NCBI GenBank assembly: GCA_009746045.1
Contig: RPFO01000128.1
Coordinates: 33,339-97,338 of the forward strand
Origin: Mesostigma viride
Taxonomy: Eukaryota > Streptophyta > Mesostigmatophyceae > Mesostigmatales > Mesostigmataceae
Direction: 5' to 3'
DNA length: 64,000 nucleotides
Of this stretch, positions 11,901-25,700 are shown piece after piece (positions within the stretch are counted from its first letter, which is position 1; each line of letters begins with the position of its first letter). A program made the position numbers and the translations under genes. The notes below the pieces were generated by a model. That model was not told where the DNA came from and searched no databases. It was given only the letters and a program-made list of their open reading frames with translations.

Positions 11901-14900
11901 GCCTGACGGGACGAAGTGGTCGCGCACGCTGCCTGCCAGCGTCCCGAACATGAGCTGCAGCTGCGACACAACCGCCTCGGCGCGCTCCCTCTCGGTCATC
12001 GCGTCCACTGCCGCCGCCGTCACCATGCCGGCTGGGGGAAAGGGGGTATGGGGGAATAAGGGCGGGGGAGAGGAGAAAGGGCGAGGTAGGAGAAGGGAGG
12101 AGAAGCAGCAGGGAGGGAGGGAGGAAGGGAGGAAACGGGGAGTGGGGGGGAGAAGTGGTGAGGGGGAAGGGAGGAAACGGGGAGTGGGGGGGAGAAGTGG
12201 GGAGGGGGATGGAGGGGAGGGGGGAGAAGGCGTAAGGGAGGTATCGAGGAGGTGATGGACGAAGGGAGAAGAAAAGGGAGAGTTGTGAAGGGAGGGACAC
12301 GGACATGAAGGGGGCGGAAAGGAGATCAGAGACCGACCCATAAAGTGCCATGAGCACTGTAGGTCAATGGCCCTTAAGCTGGATCTATTAAAGGGAGCAC
12401 AGGATCCTCCATCACCGGCGCACTCAAAACGCATGTCATCTTATTACTTTGCGATCTCGTTCCCCAGGAGAGCTCAGACAACCCCAGTGCGGCTCATGCT
12501 TCCTCATGCTTTCCCGGCCCTGTCACAGCTATAGACCTTGCTGGCTCTAAACACTACACAGATCCTGCCCACAGCACTCTACGGCCCACACTCACGAGCA
12601 ACAATCAACCCTACAATGACATCATTGTGATTCTAAGCATTTACCAAAGCAAATTCCAAAGCATATTCCAACGCATTCACAAATGCATTCACCAACGCAT
12701 TCAGTAATCGTCACCAACCACTCCCCAAACAAACCCGCTTGCTTTCGTCAGGGCTGTGCGAGGATCGCATAATCAGGCAACAAGCTTCATCAAGCATCGA
12801 TCAAAAATACACATGTACGTTTGTCAGGGATCGACCAATTCACTCACTTCATCGGCGCCCTGCCAAATTAACTTACTTCCATCGAGCTCATCGGTGAACG
12901 CACAAGCATCAACAAGAAAACAATTGCTCACTTTCATCGGGGCTCATCGGCGACCGCGTCCCCTCCCCCGCGCCAACGCTCTCGCGCTCCCCCCTGTTCG
13001 CATCCGCCACCCCGCTGCCCTCCTCCCCTCCCCCCCGGCCGCCCTTCTTGCTCCCCCGCCCCGACTGCCCCCCCGTCCAGGCGAGCAGGTTGCGGCGCAC
13101 GCGGGGCTGCATGAACAACACCTGGAAGACCGCGTTCATGTAGCAGGTGGCGTCGGCGTTCTTGAGGCCGACAAAGCCCCCGCGGGCGCGCGGCGCGTGG
13201 GAGGGGGTGAAGTCCCAGTCGGACTCGATCTCAGGGTGGAGCGAGAGCACCCTGGGGGCATGAAGACATGCGATCAATCAAGGCATTACATGATGCATCG
13301 CACAGCACAGGTCAGCATGGTTGCGTGTGTGTGTGCCCAGCACCCAGGGGAGAACGGTGTGCGGGGATTAATTAATTGATTAATTAACAACACACCTCCG
13401 TGGGGAGGATATGTAACACATATCCCTGAGAAGGGGCATATGGTTTTCAATACATTCTGGGCGACAACCTGCAGGTGGTTGGTGTAAACGCCACCTACTC
13501 GGGGTGCACAATTGAAGTGCACCTGCACCACCATGTATTCCAGCAGCTGTGCAAAGTTGCGGGGATGTGGGGGTGGGTGGGGGGTGGGGAATGCAGGGGA
13601 TGAAACTGATGGTTGCCACCGTAAGGAATACCGCATGCAAGCGAGGAGATTGCCTGCACAAATCTGCTATCAGATGAACTGCACCAGCATATGATAGACG
13701 ACTACATCCACAGATAGCACGTACCGCACGAGGTCGGCCACCGCGTCCCTCATTGTGGCCACGTCTCCCTGACACGCGTACGCCAGCAGCGCATACGCAG
13801 CCGCCCGACTGCCCTTGCTGCTCTGCGCTGCGCCCAACGCGCCCTCCAGCAGGCCCTCATCCACCCCAGGGCCAAGGCACGCCCCTTCTCCCCCCGGTGC
13901 CAAGCCCACAGGCTCCCCCGCCCCTGGCCCCGCGCCCGCGCTTGCCCCCACCCCCTTTTTGTCCCCATGATTCTTCCGACCCAGGAACGCGGCCTCTGGG
14001 AAGAGGATGACCCGAAGCAGGAACAAGGGCAGGCGCATGCCACGTTTGGGAGCAGGAGTGGCTGGACTGCCTGCTGCCCCCGCCGTCATAATGACCGCGC
14101 AATCCTCCCTCGATCCACCCCGGCTGGGGCAAGGAGAGGGGTTGGCAGAGGACGAGGGGGGCGGGAAATCAGGCACGACCAGGGACCCTACGCCAGGGGC
14201 GCTGGCCCCCCCGCGTGGCAGCCGCTGGCACAACTCCATGAGCAGCTGCAGCCGCATCTCAAGCAGGTCATCGTTCATGGCGGCGTCCCCTGTCTCACCA
14301 CCGCCACCCCCGCCGCTCATCATTACGCTGCCACCCGCCACGTAGCCTCCTGCGCCTGCCACGTTATTGATACTATGCTGGCAGACGCCCACATTGCCAC
14401 CATGCTGGCATCTCGCGCACTCAACACAGGGACCGGGCTGTCCGTGCGGGTTGACAGCGGATCCATGACGGCGGTAGTAGCCCCACTTGCGCGCGGCTGC
14501 GCGAGACAGCCATTCCAGCTCGTCCTCAATCGCCGCATAAACGTCCCGTGACGTCGCGAGGAGCGAGAACGAGGGGCGGCGAAGGCGGCCGGGAACCTGC
14601 GCTAGACTGCCCACCTCCACGCCCATCCCCCCCCACGCCCCCTCTTGTCCCCTTCCTGTCCTATCCATAATACCGCGCCTCAACCCCCCCGGGCTATCCC
14701 CATCCACCTCCATCACATCATCCCCACCCGGCATGTCCCCTTGCACTTCCACAATGCGCACGCCGTCCGTTTGCCCCCCCGCGATCGCCACGTCCCTACC
14801 ATAACCCTCCCCCCTGCACCCATCCTCTGTCCGTCTCCTCCTCCCATCGCCAGTAATGCTGGCACCCGTAACAATCCCGCCACTAATGCTAGCATCTGGA

Positions 14901-16747
14901 GGCAACGAGGCCTGCGCCGCATTCTCGGCATCAGCGCGCACGAGCTGCAGCAGCAGGCCGAAAAACTCGCGGCAGCCACCCCCAGGGGCCACCCCCGCGT
15001 GCTCTGCCTCGTGACGGTGCGCCAGCATCAGGCCCAGTAGCGCGCGCGTGGGCGAGCACGCAGGCTGGTGGTGCCAGGATACTGGCACGGCGGCATGCGG
15101 TGGCTGCGATGTTTCGACGGCATGAGGTGGCACTGCAGGCGAGCATGCCAGGGCTCCCGTTCCTGCTGGCTGTGCTCCCCCAACAAGGCTCTTAGCGCCT
15201 TCCAAAAATCCTGGCGACACGCCACCCGGGAGCAGGCTCACCCGCTGCAGGCAGTCGGCCGCCACGCGCCGCACCGCTGCACTCGGCGCGTGCAACAAGA
15301 GGTCCGTCACCAACCGGCCGATGTGAGGAAACGAAAACAGAGCGGAGCAGCCGGCAGGGCCCCACAGCGCGACGAGCGAGGTAACAAGCTCCAGGGACTC
15401 ACACGCCAGGTGGACCGTCTCAGGGTGCTCGGCAGGCGGGCACGCTGGCCCGCCACCGCCCTCGATGTCCCCTGCGTCGTCCTCGTCCTCGTCGTTGCCA
15501 TCGTCGGCCGAATGCCTGCTCTCAACTGACTTCCGTTCTGCCCGCTCAGGCTGTCTTTCCTTTTCCCTGTCGGTGCTGGCATCCGTCATGAATTCCACCG
15601 CACCAACGGGAAGAACACCCAGATCCTTAGACGCACGCTCCGGCACCAACGGAGACGTGCCAACGGGCCGCCCACGCGATCGGCCCATCTGGCTACCGCA
15701 TGAAAGCACTGCCCCTTCCCCGTCCCCTCCCCCTTCCCTCGTCGACACCCAGGGTCCGCTGGATCGATGGCCCCCCCCACGACCAGCCACCCCGCTAGTG
15801 GGGTATGCTCCGCCGCCGGTGCCAGAATAAGGATTCGCGGCATCGGCGCGGGCCCACACGGGGGACAGCATCGCCTCAAGGTCACCCAGAGCCGCCACCC
15901 AGGCAAGCCGGAGAACGGCATTAAGGACGGAGCGAAGGTCTACACTGGGAGAGGGAACCGCCGTGGAGCCAAGACCCTCTGGGCCGAGACTCGATGCTCT
16001 CGCCACTGCTAATCCACCTAGTACACCTGTTTGGTTATCGCCGCAATCATTGTGACCGTCCCTGTAACAGTGACCAGCCCCCGCATGATCGGCAACGTTG
16101 CTACTCGCGACGGCACCGCCCTGTCCCCGCAATCCACCCAGTCTCGGAGCGCCCGTTCCCTCGAGCACCGTGGCCGAGGAGTCCTCGTCCATGGGCGCGG
16201 GGGCGCATGAGCCCGCTGCCCCTGCCCCTGACCCTGACCCTGGCCCTGCCCCCCTCCCTGCCTCTGCACTACCTCCAATCGAGGAGCCCACCGCGTCGAA
16301 TGAAGCCCCCCCCTTGACATAAGCATCCGTGTTGACGGACGCATCTGCATCGACCAAAGCAGCGAGGCCAGTGAGGATGCCTCGCTGCGCCAGCAAGGCA
16401 AACGAGTCGCGCGAGCCCTGGTGGACGGACACAGAGAGGGTGGGCTTGGCCACACCGCCCTTACTGCTTGCATCCGCTTCAGCAGATGCAGCGGAATTGG
16501 TGCTACCACCACCCGCCACACCCTTGGTAGAGTTTACATTCTCGTTTGCGGGCCCAGGGCCGGCGGGGGCAGACGCGGCCGGTTCCGGCTGGTAGTAGTT
16601 AAAGACCGCGCGTGTGCGGGCGGCCGACGCGCGCCGCCCGTTCGCGCTGACCGCCAGCGTGAGGTTTGCCAGCCGCTCTCGCGAGATGCACTTGGCGCAC
16701 AGGCAGAGGCCTGGTTGCGAGCCCACCTTGCTACCTGCGGCGTTGAC

Positions 16748-16799
<52 letters not shown>

Positions 16800-19700
16800 G
16801 CAGTAACGCTGGTGCTGCCGTTGTTGGCGTTGTTGGTGTTGGTGGCGGTGGCCCCCCCGCCCCTTGCCTCCAACGTCCGCCCGTCCGCCCCCTTGGAGGC
16901 AGAGAGCGGAAGATCGGCCCCTTCGGCAGGAACCGCTGCCTCAGGCCCCGGGGGATCAACCTGCTGTGTGGTGGCTTTGTTATTGCTGGCCTCTGCAGCT
17001 GCAGCGGCGGCGGCGGCGGCAGCCAGACCCGGTGGCGGCTCGAATTCGTTCGTGCCCAGCAGCAGCGCGGTGAGCACCCGCAGGGCACTCGAGTAGAGGG
17101 ATTGCAGGCAGGAGGGGGGGGTGCCGGATGGGAGCACGCCAGGTTGGAGCGTTTGAAGCACCAGGCTGGTGGTGGTAGAGATGGAGCAGGCAAGTAGGGC
17201 GGGCGGGTGGGGTTAAGCGTGCAAGTCGGGTCATACAAGTGGTGTGCTTTGTGAGAGCTTGCAGTTAAGAAAGGCTTCATGGGTTCTTGCAGAGAGATCT
17301 GATGGTCAGTTGCAGAGAGACACTAAACCAAACGAAAACATGGAGAAAACATTCTCAGGGCCTTCAGAGCTACAACACGTCCATTAGCAGCTTTGTGCCT
17401 CCCGTTGCTTGATAAGTGATTGATAATTTGTCTCTTCTTAACGATAGACAAACCATGAACCATTTGCCCGCTTTAACAACCAAATCATCCGGCCACAAGC
17501 CTCTCACCTCACCCTCCCATGAACCATTCGGCCACAAGCCGCGAGCCTCCACCCCCCATGACCGGCCACAAGCCGCTCACCTCAACCCCCCATGAACCAT
17601 GCGGCCACAACCCGCTCACCTGAACCCCCCAGCAGCAATGAGCCGTTCCCGAAACGCAGACGCCTCCTCACGCCCCCCCGTTGGCCACAGGCCTGCGGAG
17701 ACACCCACGCGAAGCCCCGACAGGCACATCGGTGCGACACTAGCAGACGTCACCGCTGCTGCTGCCGCTGCCGCCGCCGCTGCTCCTGCTGGCATCGTAG
17801 CTGGACCTGTTGCTGCCGCCGCTGTTGATGCTGGCACCTGTCCAGCACCCTCTGTGGCGCCCACTGCAGGTGCGACGACTGCCCCGCCCGTAGCGCTGCC
17901 AACAGCCGGGGTTGTGGGTGCGGTCGAAAGCACCGGCACCGCCTCCACCATCCACCCCGCGTCCCAGCGCAGGTCATTAGCAGGGAGCAGCAGCGCGTCG
18001 AGTGCTTGCAGCAGGTACACCAGCTTGGGCAAGGAGCGGTGGCAGAGGCGGCGGAGACCCCCAGACCGGGCCCTCGCTGCCACACTCCCCTGCGCGGATG
18101 CCGGCGCTGCCATCGCGCCGCCATAAGGGTCTGGAAAAGGTGACGGGGCCACCGACATACTTGTGCCCGTTCGCAATTTGGTGGCGGTACGAGGCGCCGT
18201 GCACCCAATCCCCCCCTCTTCCTCCTCCATCCCTTGCTGCGGGTCGTCCCCTCCCTGCCCCCCCCCCTGGTGGTCCAGCATGACCACCTGCCAGCCCTCC
18301 AGCACCTCGTACAGGGTGCAGGGCGGGGTTGACGTGGCCGCCTGATCGGATGGCGGCTGCGCCCCCCCGATGGAACTTGGCGTGTTGCTGGTCCCGTGAG
18401 GGAGGGGGGCAACGTCCAACCCGACGGAGACCACGGGTGCTGCATTTAAGCCAGGCGTAGTGGCTATGGCGGGTGCTGCCGGAGGCGGTGCTGCGGGGAG
18501 AGATCGGCTCGTGGGCGTGAGCGCGGGCGAGGGCATGGGATGATGCAGGGGTAGAGGAATCATGGCGGTCATGGCCGATGTGAGCGCAGCGAGCAGCACG
18601 GGTTGCGTGGGCAGCTGCAGGAGGAGCGCGGCCGCGTGGCGGGCGAGCGAGGGAAACCGCCTTGTTCCGGACGCCAGCATAAACAGGAGGTCATACAGAT
18701 GCGGGAACAAGTGCGACAGCATGCAGCCGGGAAGGATCAGCTTCTGCTGCTGCTGTTGCCGTTGATGGTGGCTGATGTCACCACCGCTCCCTTGGAGGGG
18801 GTCGCCACTGGAGGGGTCACCCCTAACCCCCTCGGGTCGGGCGTCGGCGTCGGCGTCCTGGGGTTGGGCGAGCGCGAGCGAGAACACCTGGTGGAGCACC
18901 CCCAGGGACGCGAGGAACTGGTTGTCGGACGCAAGCTCTCTCCCGCCGCATAGCAACCGCAGCCGCTGCACGGGGCAGCCAAGAGCCATGGCCACCCTCG
19001 CCCTCAAACTGCACAAGTACTCGTTCCCGTGCACCCACAGCCAGAGCCGTGTGTTGGCAGGGGCAACCGCTGGCCCCTGCCCCCACTGCCCAGCTGGCGC
19101 TGCCGCCGCGCCCGTCGTCCATACGCCTCCCTTTATACCCGAACGATCCACCACAGCGGGCGCACCCAACAGCGGACCGTAAAAGGCACCGCCATGCGCC
19201 GGCGCTTGCCGCAGGCAGCGTCCCTCGCAGCCCGCGACAAAGTCCTGAAGGAGAAGCAGCGAGCGCTGCAGGCGGCGGCGCCAGAGAGAGAGCACCCTCG
19301 GGGACGACAGTGGCCGCGGCGATGCCGGGAGCGAGGACGGAAGATGCGGCCCACCCTGTCCGCCCGAGGGGGGCCTTTGATCTGAGGCCAAGTCCCGGCC
19401 CTCACCTAGCCCCCCCCCCGCCGTAGCCATGACCGGCGACGTCCCCATGATGGCACTGGCACTGCTGGCATTAGTCACCGCGTCGCCCTGAGGGGACGTC
19501 TCCTGTGCCATGGGGGTGTCGACGGGGGTCGGCGTCTCCCCCCCCCCATCCATGTCAGCGCGGTCGCCCGAGGGGGATTCTGCCCCCCTGGCAACCCCCT
19601 GGGAGAAGGCATTGCTGCCCTGTTCGGTTCCGCTGGCTGCTGACGCACGGCTCGGCAACGATGGTTCTGCGGCCGTGCCCGACTTGGCCCTCGTGCCGTG

Positions 19701-22700
19701 ACTAGCATAAACGAGATGCAGAGGCTCCCGATTGTTGGGCCCAAGAGCTCTTTGTTGGGATTCTTCTTCTTCTCTTGTGCTGGCGACTGCGGGGTGCCCC
19801 GTGCCAACAGCGAGCTGGTCCCACCCGCTGGCGTCGCAACACATGGCGACGCCCTGTAGCTCTGTGGTGATGCAGCTGACGCAGGTCTGGGGATATGGGC
19901 GGCATGGTAGGGTGTGTGGCAGGGTGTGTGTGCAGAGGCAGTGGCATGTGGGTCAGTGCGACGGTGACCAGACATGGACCTGGTGTTGAGTATGTAGGGG
20001 CCATAAGCTGATATGAAGCTGTTACAGCTTTAGGAGCCATAAACGGTTTAACTGTTACAGCTTTAGGATCCAAAAATGGTGAGCTGTTACGGATGTCGGA
20101 GCAATAACTGAGTTTTCTAGAATGCAGGCATAACCCCTAAAACTCCCATTCAAAGGCAGGCATTCAGGCACGGTGGACAGTTTAGATAAGGCAGCCACCC
20201 CAACTAGCACCTCTATTCCACATGAAACAGAGTAGAGGCATCTCAGTTCAAGCACCTACCCAAACCACCTGGGGCAGCCATCCCCGTCAACCAAACAAAC
20301 AACGCGTAGAGGCATGGTCCCTACCACTGCAGCGACCCCGCATGCATGCAGCAGGGATACCAGGGAATGCAGGGACCCAGGCCTTCCTCCATGGCCTGTC
20401 GGCCCACCCCCAGCAATTGCTGCAGCGACTCATCCACTCTACCAAACAGCTGCAGGAGCTGCTAGCATGATAGCATGACCCCCATGTACACGTGATGCAT
20501 GATTGCCTGACGGCTCTCAAGTCCACCCACTTTCAGCTACTGCAGGCACGACCCATCAAGCCCACCCACCTCCAGCACCTAATGCCGTTGCAGCGACACA
20601 TTCGGCAGTGCCTCATGGTCACCCCATAGCTTGTTTCTACTCTACTCACCTCCAAGAACTGGCGTCGGAATGCGTACGCCGCCCCCTCGGCCTCCAGTGC
20701 GCTGCTCAGGTTGGTGTGCATCTCGCGCAGCATGGCAATAGCCTGGCGCGCGACCAACGAGCGGCGAGCATCCAGCGCGACCGCCCACAGGTAGCCGGCA
20801 CCCAGCAGGTCGCGGTCGGCGGTCACGGTGAGGAGGGTCCCTTTAGGGCCGCGTGCCTCGTGCACCAGCTTGCCCATGCTCCCATTGGTGGAGAAGAAGA
20901 AGCGCGTGAAGCAGCTGTTCGAGGAGAAGGGAGAAGGGAAGAGGGAGAAGGGGAAGGAAGAATGGAAAGGGAGAATGGAGAAGGGGAAAGGAAGAAGTTG
21001 AAGGAAGGGAAGAGGGAGAAGGGAAGAAGGTTGCGGGGGAGGAGTCAGTAAGGCTGGCATAAGCACACAGTGAACGAGGGAAAGATGAAGTAGAAGAGGC
21101 ATATAAAGCAGCTGAGGGACAAGGAAAGGAGAGGGGTGAGGGGAAGGGCAAAAAGGAAAACAGACAAAAGGTGAGTGGAGAGCAGAGAAGTGTTCGAAGC
21201 AGCCGATGTTATGAGTTGGGGGGGGGGGGGGGGCGGAGGGAGGGAGGGAGGGAGGGAGGGAGGGAGGGAGGGAGGGAGGGGGAGTAGGGGCAGCATACTC
21301 ACGGACAGGAGGAGAGAAAGGCGGAGAACATGAAGCGCATGAAGAAGCTGCGGGGCCTAGAAGTGAAGGGGGGTGAAGGGGGAGGAGGGGGGGACACATG
21401 ATGTGGGAACTAACGTTAACAACCCCCGTCTCGCCCCCCCCCCCCCCCCCAAAAAAAAAGGGAATATCGCGCAAAAACTGGCACTAGTACGCAAAGATTG
21501 GCATACACACAAAAAGTCACTATACACATAAGATGGCACTATACTAGGAAGAAATGGTACTATCACACAAACGAGGGCGCTACCGCACAAAGAAGGGCAA
21601 TCCCACACATACAATGGGACAATCATCTATGAACCATGGGTATGGCCCAATCATCAATGGGCAATGGGCATAGCCCTACACATGACCTGTGGTGCTATGA
21701 TATATACATATGCGCATCGCGTACCTATAAACAGGTATCTATGAAGAACCTGTGGTGCTATGATATATACATATGCGCATCACGTACCTATGAACAGGTA
21801 TCTATGAAGAACCCATGGTGCTATATATATACATACGCGATCATCACGTACCGGAACTCGGTATCAGTGATCTCCTGCGGCGGGATAGTCATGAGTTTGG
21901 ACTGGAGGATGTGGCTCTGAGCGTCCGGCTCCAGTCGGGGCACCATGTACATGATCTGTTGTCGCATGGGTGTGTGCCCCATGTGTGCATAAGCACCAAG
22001 CATCACGCACAGGTATGTGAGGCGGGCACCATGTTTACTTTGATTTCAAAATAATGGTGACCTGTATGTGTGTAGTGGTGGAGGGGGAGGGAACGGAACG
22101 AAATGAGCACGGCGGGGGGAAATGATGGCGTGTGTGCAACAGCATCGTGGCCAGCATCCGGCACAACAACGGCGTGGTTGAGTGCCGACAGGGTCGCCCC
22201 ACAGATCCATGCACCAAAGCCGGTGGATGACAAGAGCAACCTCGGCAGCGGCCGACATTTCACAATGCCCCCCCAAATACAAGGGGGTTGCCTTGCAAAG
22301 CGGTAGGCAACTGCACGAACCGGAAACGCACCAATACCAAGCCCAGAAAACGGTGTCCCATCAGATACCCATATCCCCATCCCCATGCATGCGTGGTACT
22401 GGTCTGAAAGGGATTAGGGTAGGCAGACGATGTGGGTAGGCAGGCGATGTGGGTAAGCAGGCCCCTGGGTAATGACCTCACACTACAATAAAAGCGATGA
22501 GCGCTTTCTTCCCCAAACGCTAACACTAGTATATTTAGTGGCAACAGTGGATTGGGCCCAGATTACAAACCAACAGCTGGGCTGCGCAAACAGACCTTAC
22601 AATGTATACATGTCTTTTCTAATTGATACGGGTGCAGGAGACCACACCGACTGCGCGCGTCGAATCCGATGAGCCAGGGTGGGCTGACAACCGAGCTGAA

Positions 22701-25700
22701 CCGACATACATGGTCCAACCGCATGCCTGGCTAGCTAAACCAACCGACCTGGCTGACCCAGTTCACTCCCAGCTCCTATCTCTACCTACAACAGATTTAC
22801 CTACAGTATAACACTAAACCAACATACCTGGCTGAACCAGTTGACCCCCAGCTCGTGGTCTTCCGCCACCGCGCTGTCCTCCACCAGACACTTCCATAGT
22901 CGCTCGGCCAGGCCCAGCGCCAGCTTCAGGTTGGTGGCCTGGAAGATGGGGGTGAGGGTGGGGGTGGGGGTGGGGGGTGGGGGGTGGGGGGTGGGGGTGG
23001 GGGGGGGGGGGTGGGGGACAAGCAGGGATGCCAAGGAGGGGATGACGGTACCGGTGATGAGAGACACACCGAGCGCGAGCTTCAGCTTGATGGCCTGGGG
23101 AAGGGGGAGGTTACGATGCAAGGATGGCAAAGCGATAGTAACGGTAGCGACGACCGAGAGCCAGACCCGATTCACCCAAATCTGGGAGGGCGATGCGTGG
23201 GGGGCCTAGGTAATCCATGTTTGGGGGTGGGAAAGGGACGATGGTGTCACGTCTGTGTGGGGGTGAGGCATTTGTTTTCAACATCCGCAGGCATGCGCTT
23301 TCAACATCCGTTCCATCGCCGTGTTCCAGGGGAAGCACGACAAAGGGTTTAAAAGCTTGACGATGCACTTTATACTTGCAGGCCAGGACGACGACGGCAC
23401 GGCAGCGTGGCACGTCGGGCCAGGTAAAGACACTGCTATTCATGGGACACGTTAAAATGACATGATACGAATAGAGTTACCTGCATAATGATAGGACGGC
23501 GTGTCGCGTCCATCGGCATACAAAAACACAAACGAGCTAAAAGCTCCTTATTTCTTTCTATGGGGTCAGCTTGCTTGGGCCTAGTTATTGCGCGCCACTC
23601 CATGAAGGCCCAACAAAAGCATGCATGTCATAAACTACATCCAGCACAGGCGGCACACGTGCGGGCGCACACCGACCTCCAGCACAAACTGCAAGAAATC
23701 CAAGTGCTCCTGCACCGTGTTGCGATGCACCGCCAGGTCCAGCGCCGGCGCCGCCGCAGCGCCACTCGCCACCGCCGACTGCGGACATGCCCTCCCCTGC
23801 GCCCCGCTGCCAGCGACAACCTCCCGCTCCCCGCCCGCGCTGCCACCGGGCACAGTGGATCCCGCAGCGCCAGGCCCACCTGCGTGGTTGATACATGCCG
23901 TCGCCTGGTTGCCAGCACTAGCATTAGCTCTGGCATTAGCGCTAGCAGTAGGACTAGCGACCGATGCCCTGGCAGCTTCCATCTCGCGATCTAAACTTGA
24001 CGCGACGAGGAAGAAGAGGCCGTGCTGTGTCTCGGCGCGGATGAGGCAGTCAGCACGGCTCGGCCCCTCGCGTCGGCTCGACCGGCGCTCCGGGTAGAGG
24101 TAGAGGATCTCTTGCAGCACGCCCAGGATGGGGAGGATGTGGCGCCCGCTGCGGATGACAGCGATGCAGCGCTCCACAAAGGTCTGGGGGGGGAGGGGGG
24201 GAATATAGGGGTGAGAGGGCAAGTGGGGGGTGGGAAGAGGGGAACGGGGGGAAAGGAGGGGAAAGGGCGGGGGCAGGAAGAGAAAGGGGCCAGAAGGGGC
24301 GGGGATAATCGATTGAATTATGATAACATACGCAAAGAAACTAAATCTACATGCATAACAATATACTATATGATGTGAACAAAGTTGAATAGAAAAGAAT
24401 GCTCCTCTCTCCCACCCATTTACTCTCCCACGGATTTACGACCGTCAGATGTGTGAATCAAACGGCCCGACTGACAGGTACACCCGAAAAAACGCATAGA
24501 CGCGACGCGAGGAACCGAAAAACCGCATAGACGCGACGCGAGGGATTGAGGCCGTCGGATGGTGGAGGCGTTGTCCCCAACGCGAGGGGCGACGGGTTGA
24601 CTGGCTTAAAGGTGGCGCAAGCCACCGGAGGTGGGCGGGGGCGGCTAGTTAACCAACCTGTGTCCTTGTGCCTGCCGTTATTGAGACACTCACGTCTTTA
24701 TGCCTGCTATATTATGAAATCCACAGCCTGATTACTTCCTTTACTAAATATCCTCACAAACTCACGTCCGAGTCACTTCCTTTACTAAATCTCCCCACAA
24801 ACTCACGTCCTTGTGGCTCCCGTCCACGTTGTCATAGTGCGTGAGTGTCTCGATGAACGCCGACGAGACCGACGCCTCCCCCCCCCCCCATGCCACTGCT
24901 GGCGTCCGTGTCCAGTGCGGGTGGAACGTGACTCGATCGCGTCGCCAGCAGAAGCTTCCAGAGGAACTCGAGCACCCGCGAGGCGAGCGCCCCGCCCTCG
25001 TCATTGTTGACTAACTTGCGAACCAGGTGAAGGATGCTCTGGACGCGCCCGTTGTTGTCGGTGGTGGCCGCACGGGAGCTGGCGGGGGGGGCCAGAGGGT
25101 CATCATCATGGCCTGGGGGGGGGGGGGGGGGGGGGGGAAGGGATCAAGGACAAGAAAGGATGCCGTATCCGGCAGGGGATGAGTGGGGGAAAAAACGAGG
25201 ACAAGTAGGAAAGTTGAGTGGGCAAGGAAATTACAAATCTTTTAATGGCGACACCCCCACGCTCTGCTCCCATACCTGCTCCCAACCATCCGGCTACCCG
25301 ACCGCCGATGCGTCGGCGCACTAGAATCTTCTAGAATTTTTCTAGAGAGTTAAAATCACTCTCTGGGGCCACTAGAACCACTAGAAGATTCTAGTGGTTC
25401 CCACTAAAACCTTGTAAGCCTGCAAACAGGGAGACGTTGAGATTTTTGCCTTGCGAGGATAGACTTCAACAGAGGTGGATAAGACGAATCATTATTGTTC
25501 TCACCTACAAGCTTAGGATGCTACTACCCGATGATGTGACATCATACGATGACATAAGGTAGCAACCCTATGTCATCATATGATGACATAAGACAGCACC
25601 CCTAATGCACCCCTCATCTCACAGCACTCACCACCCCCGTGAGACGGCGCCATCCCCGTGGCGGCGCGAAACCGATCGAACAACGCGTCCAGCTGGTCCT

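Noticed and set aside
13495-13552. Possible small exon (LLEYMVVQVHFN) between exons ending 13725 and starting 13251
   Set aside because: The frame that reads well does not match the phases on either side, while direct splicing 13725 to 13251 is in phase and fits the family. A cassette exon remains possible.
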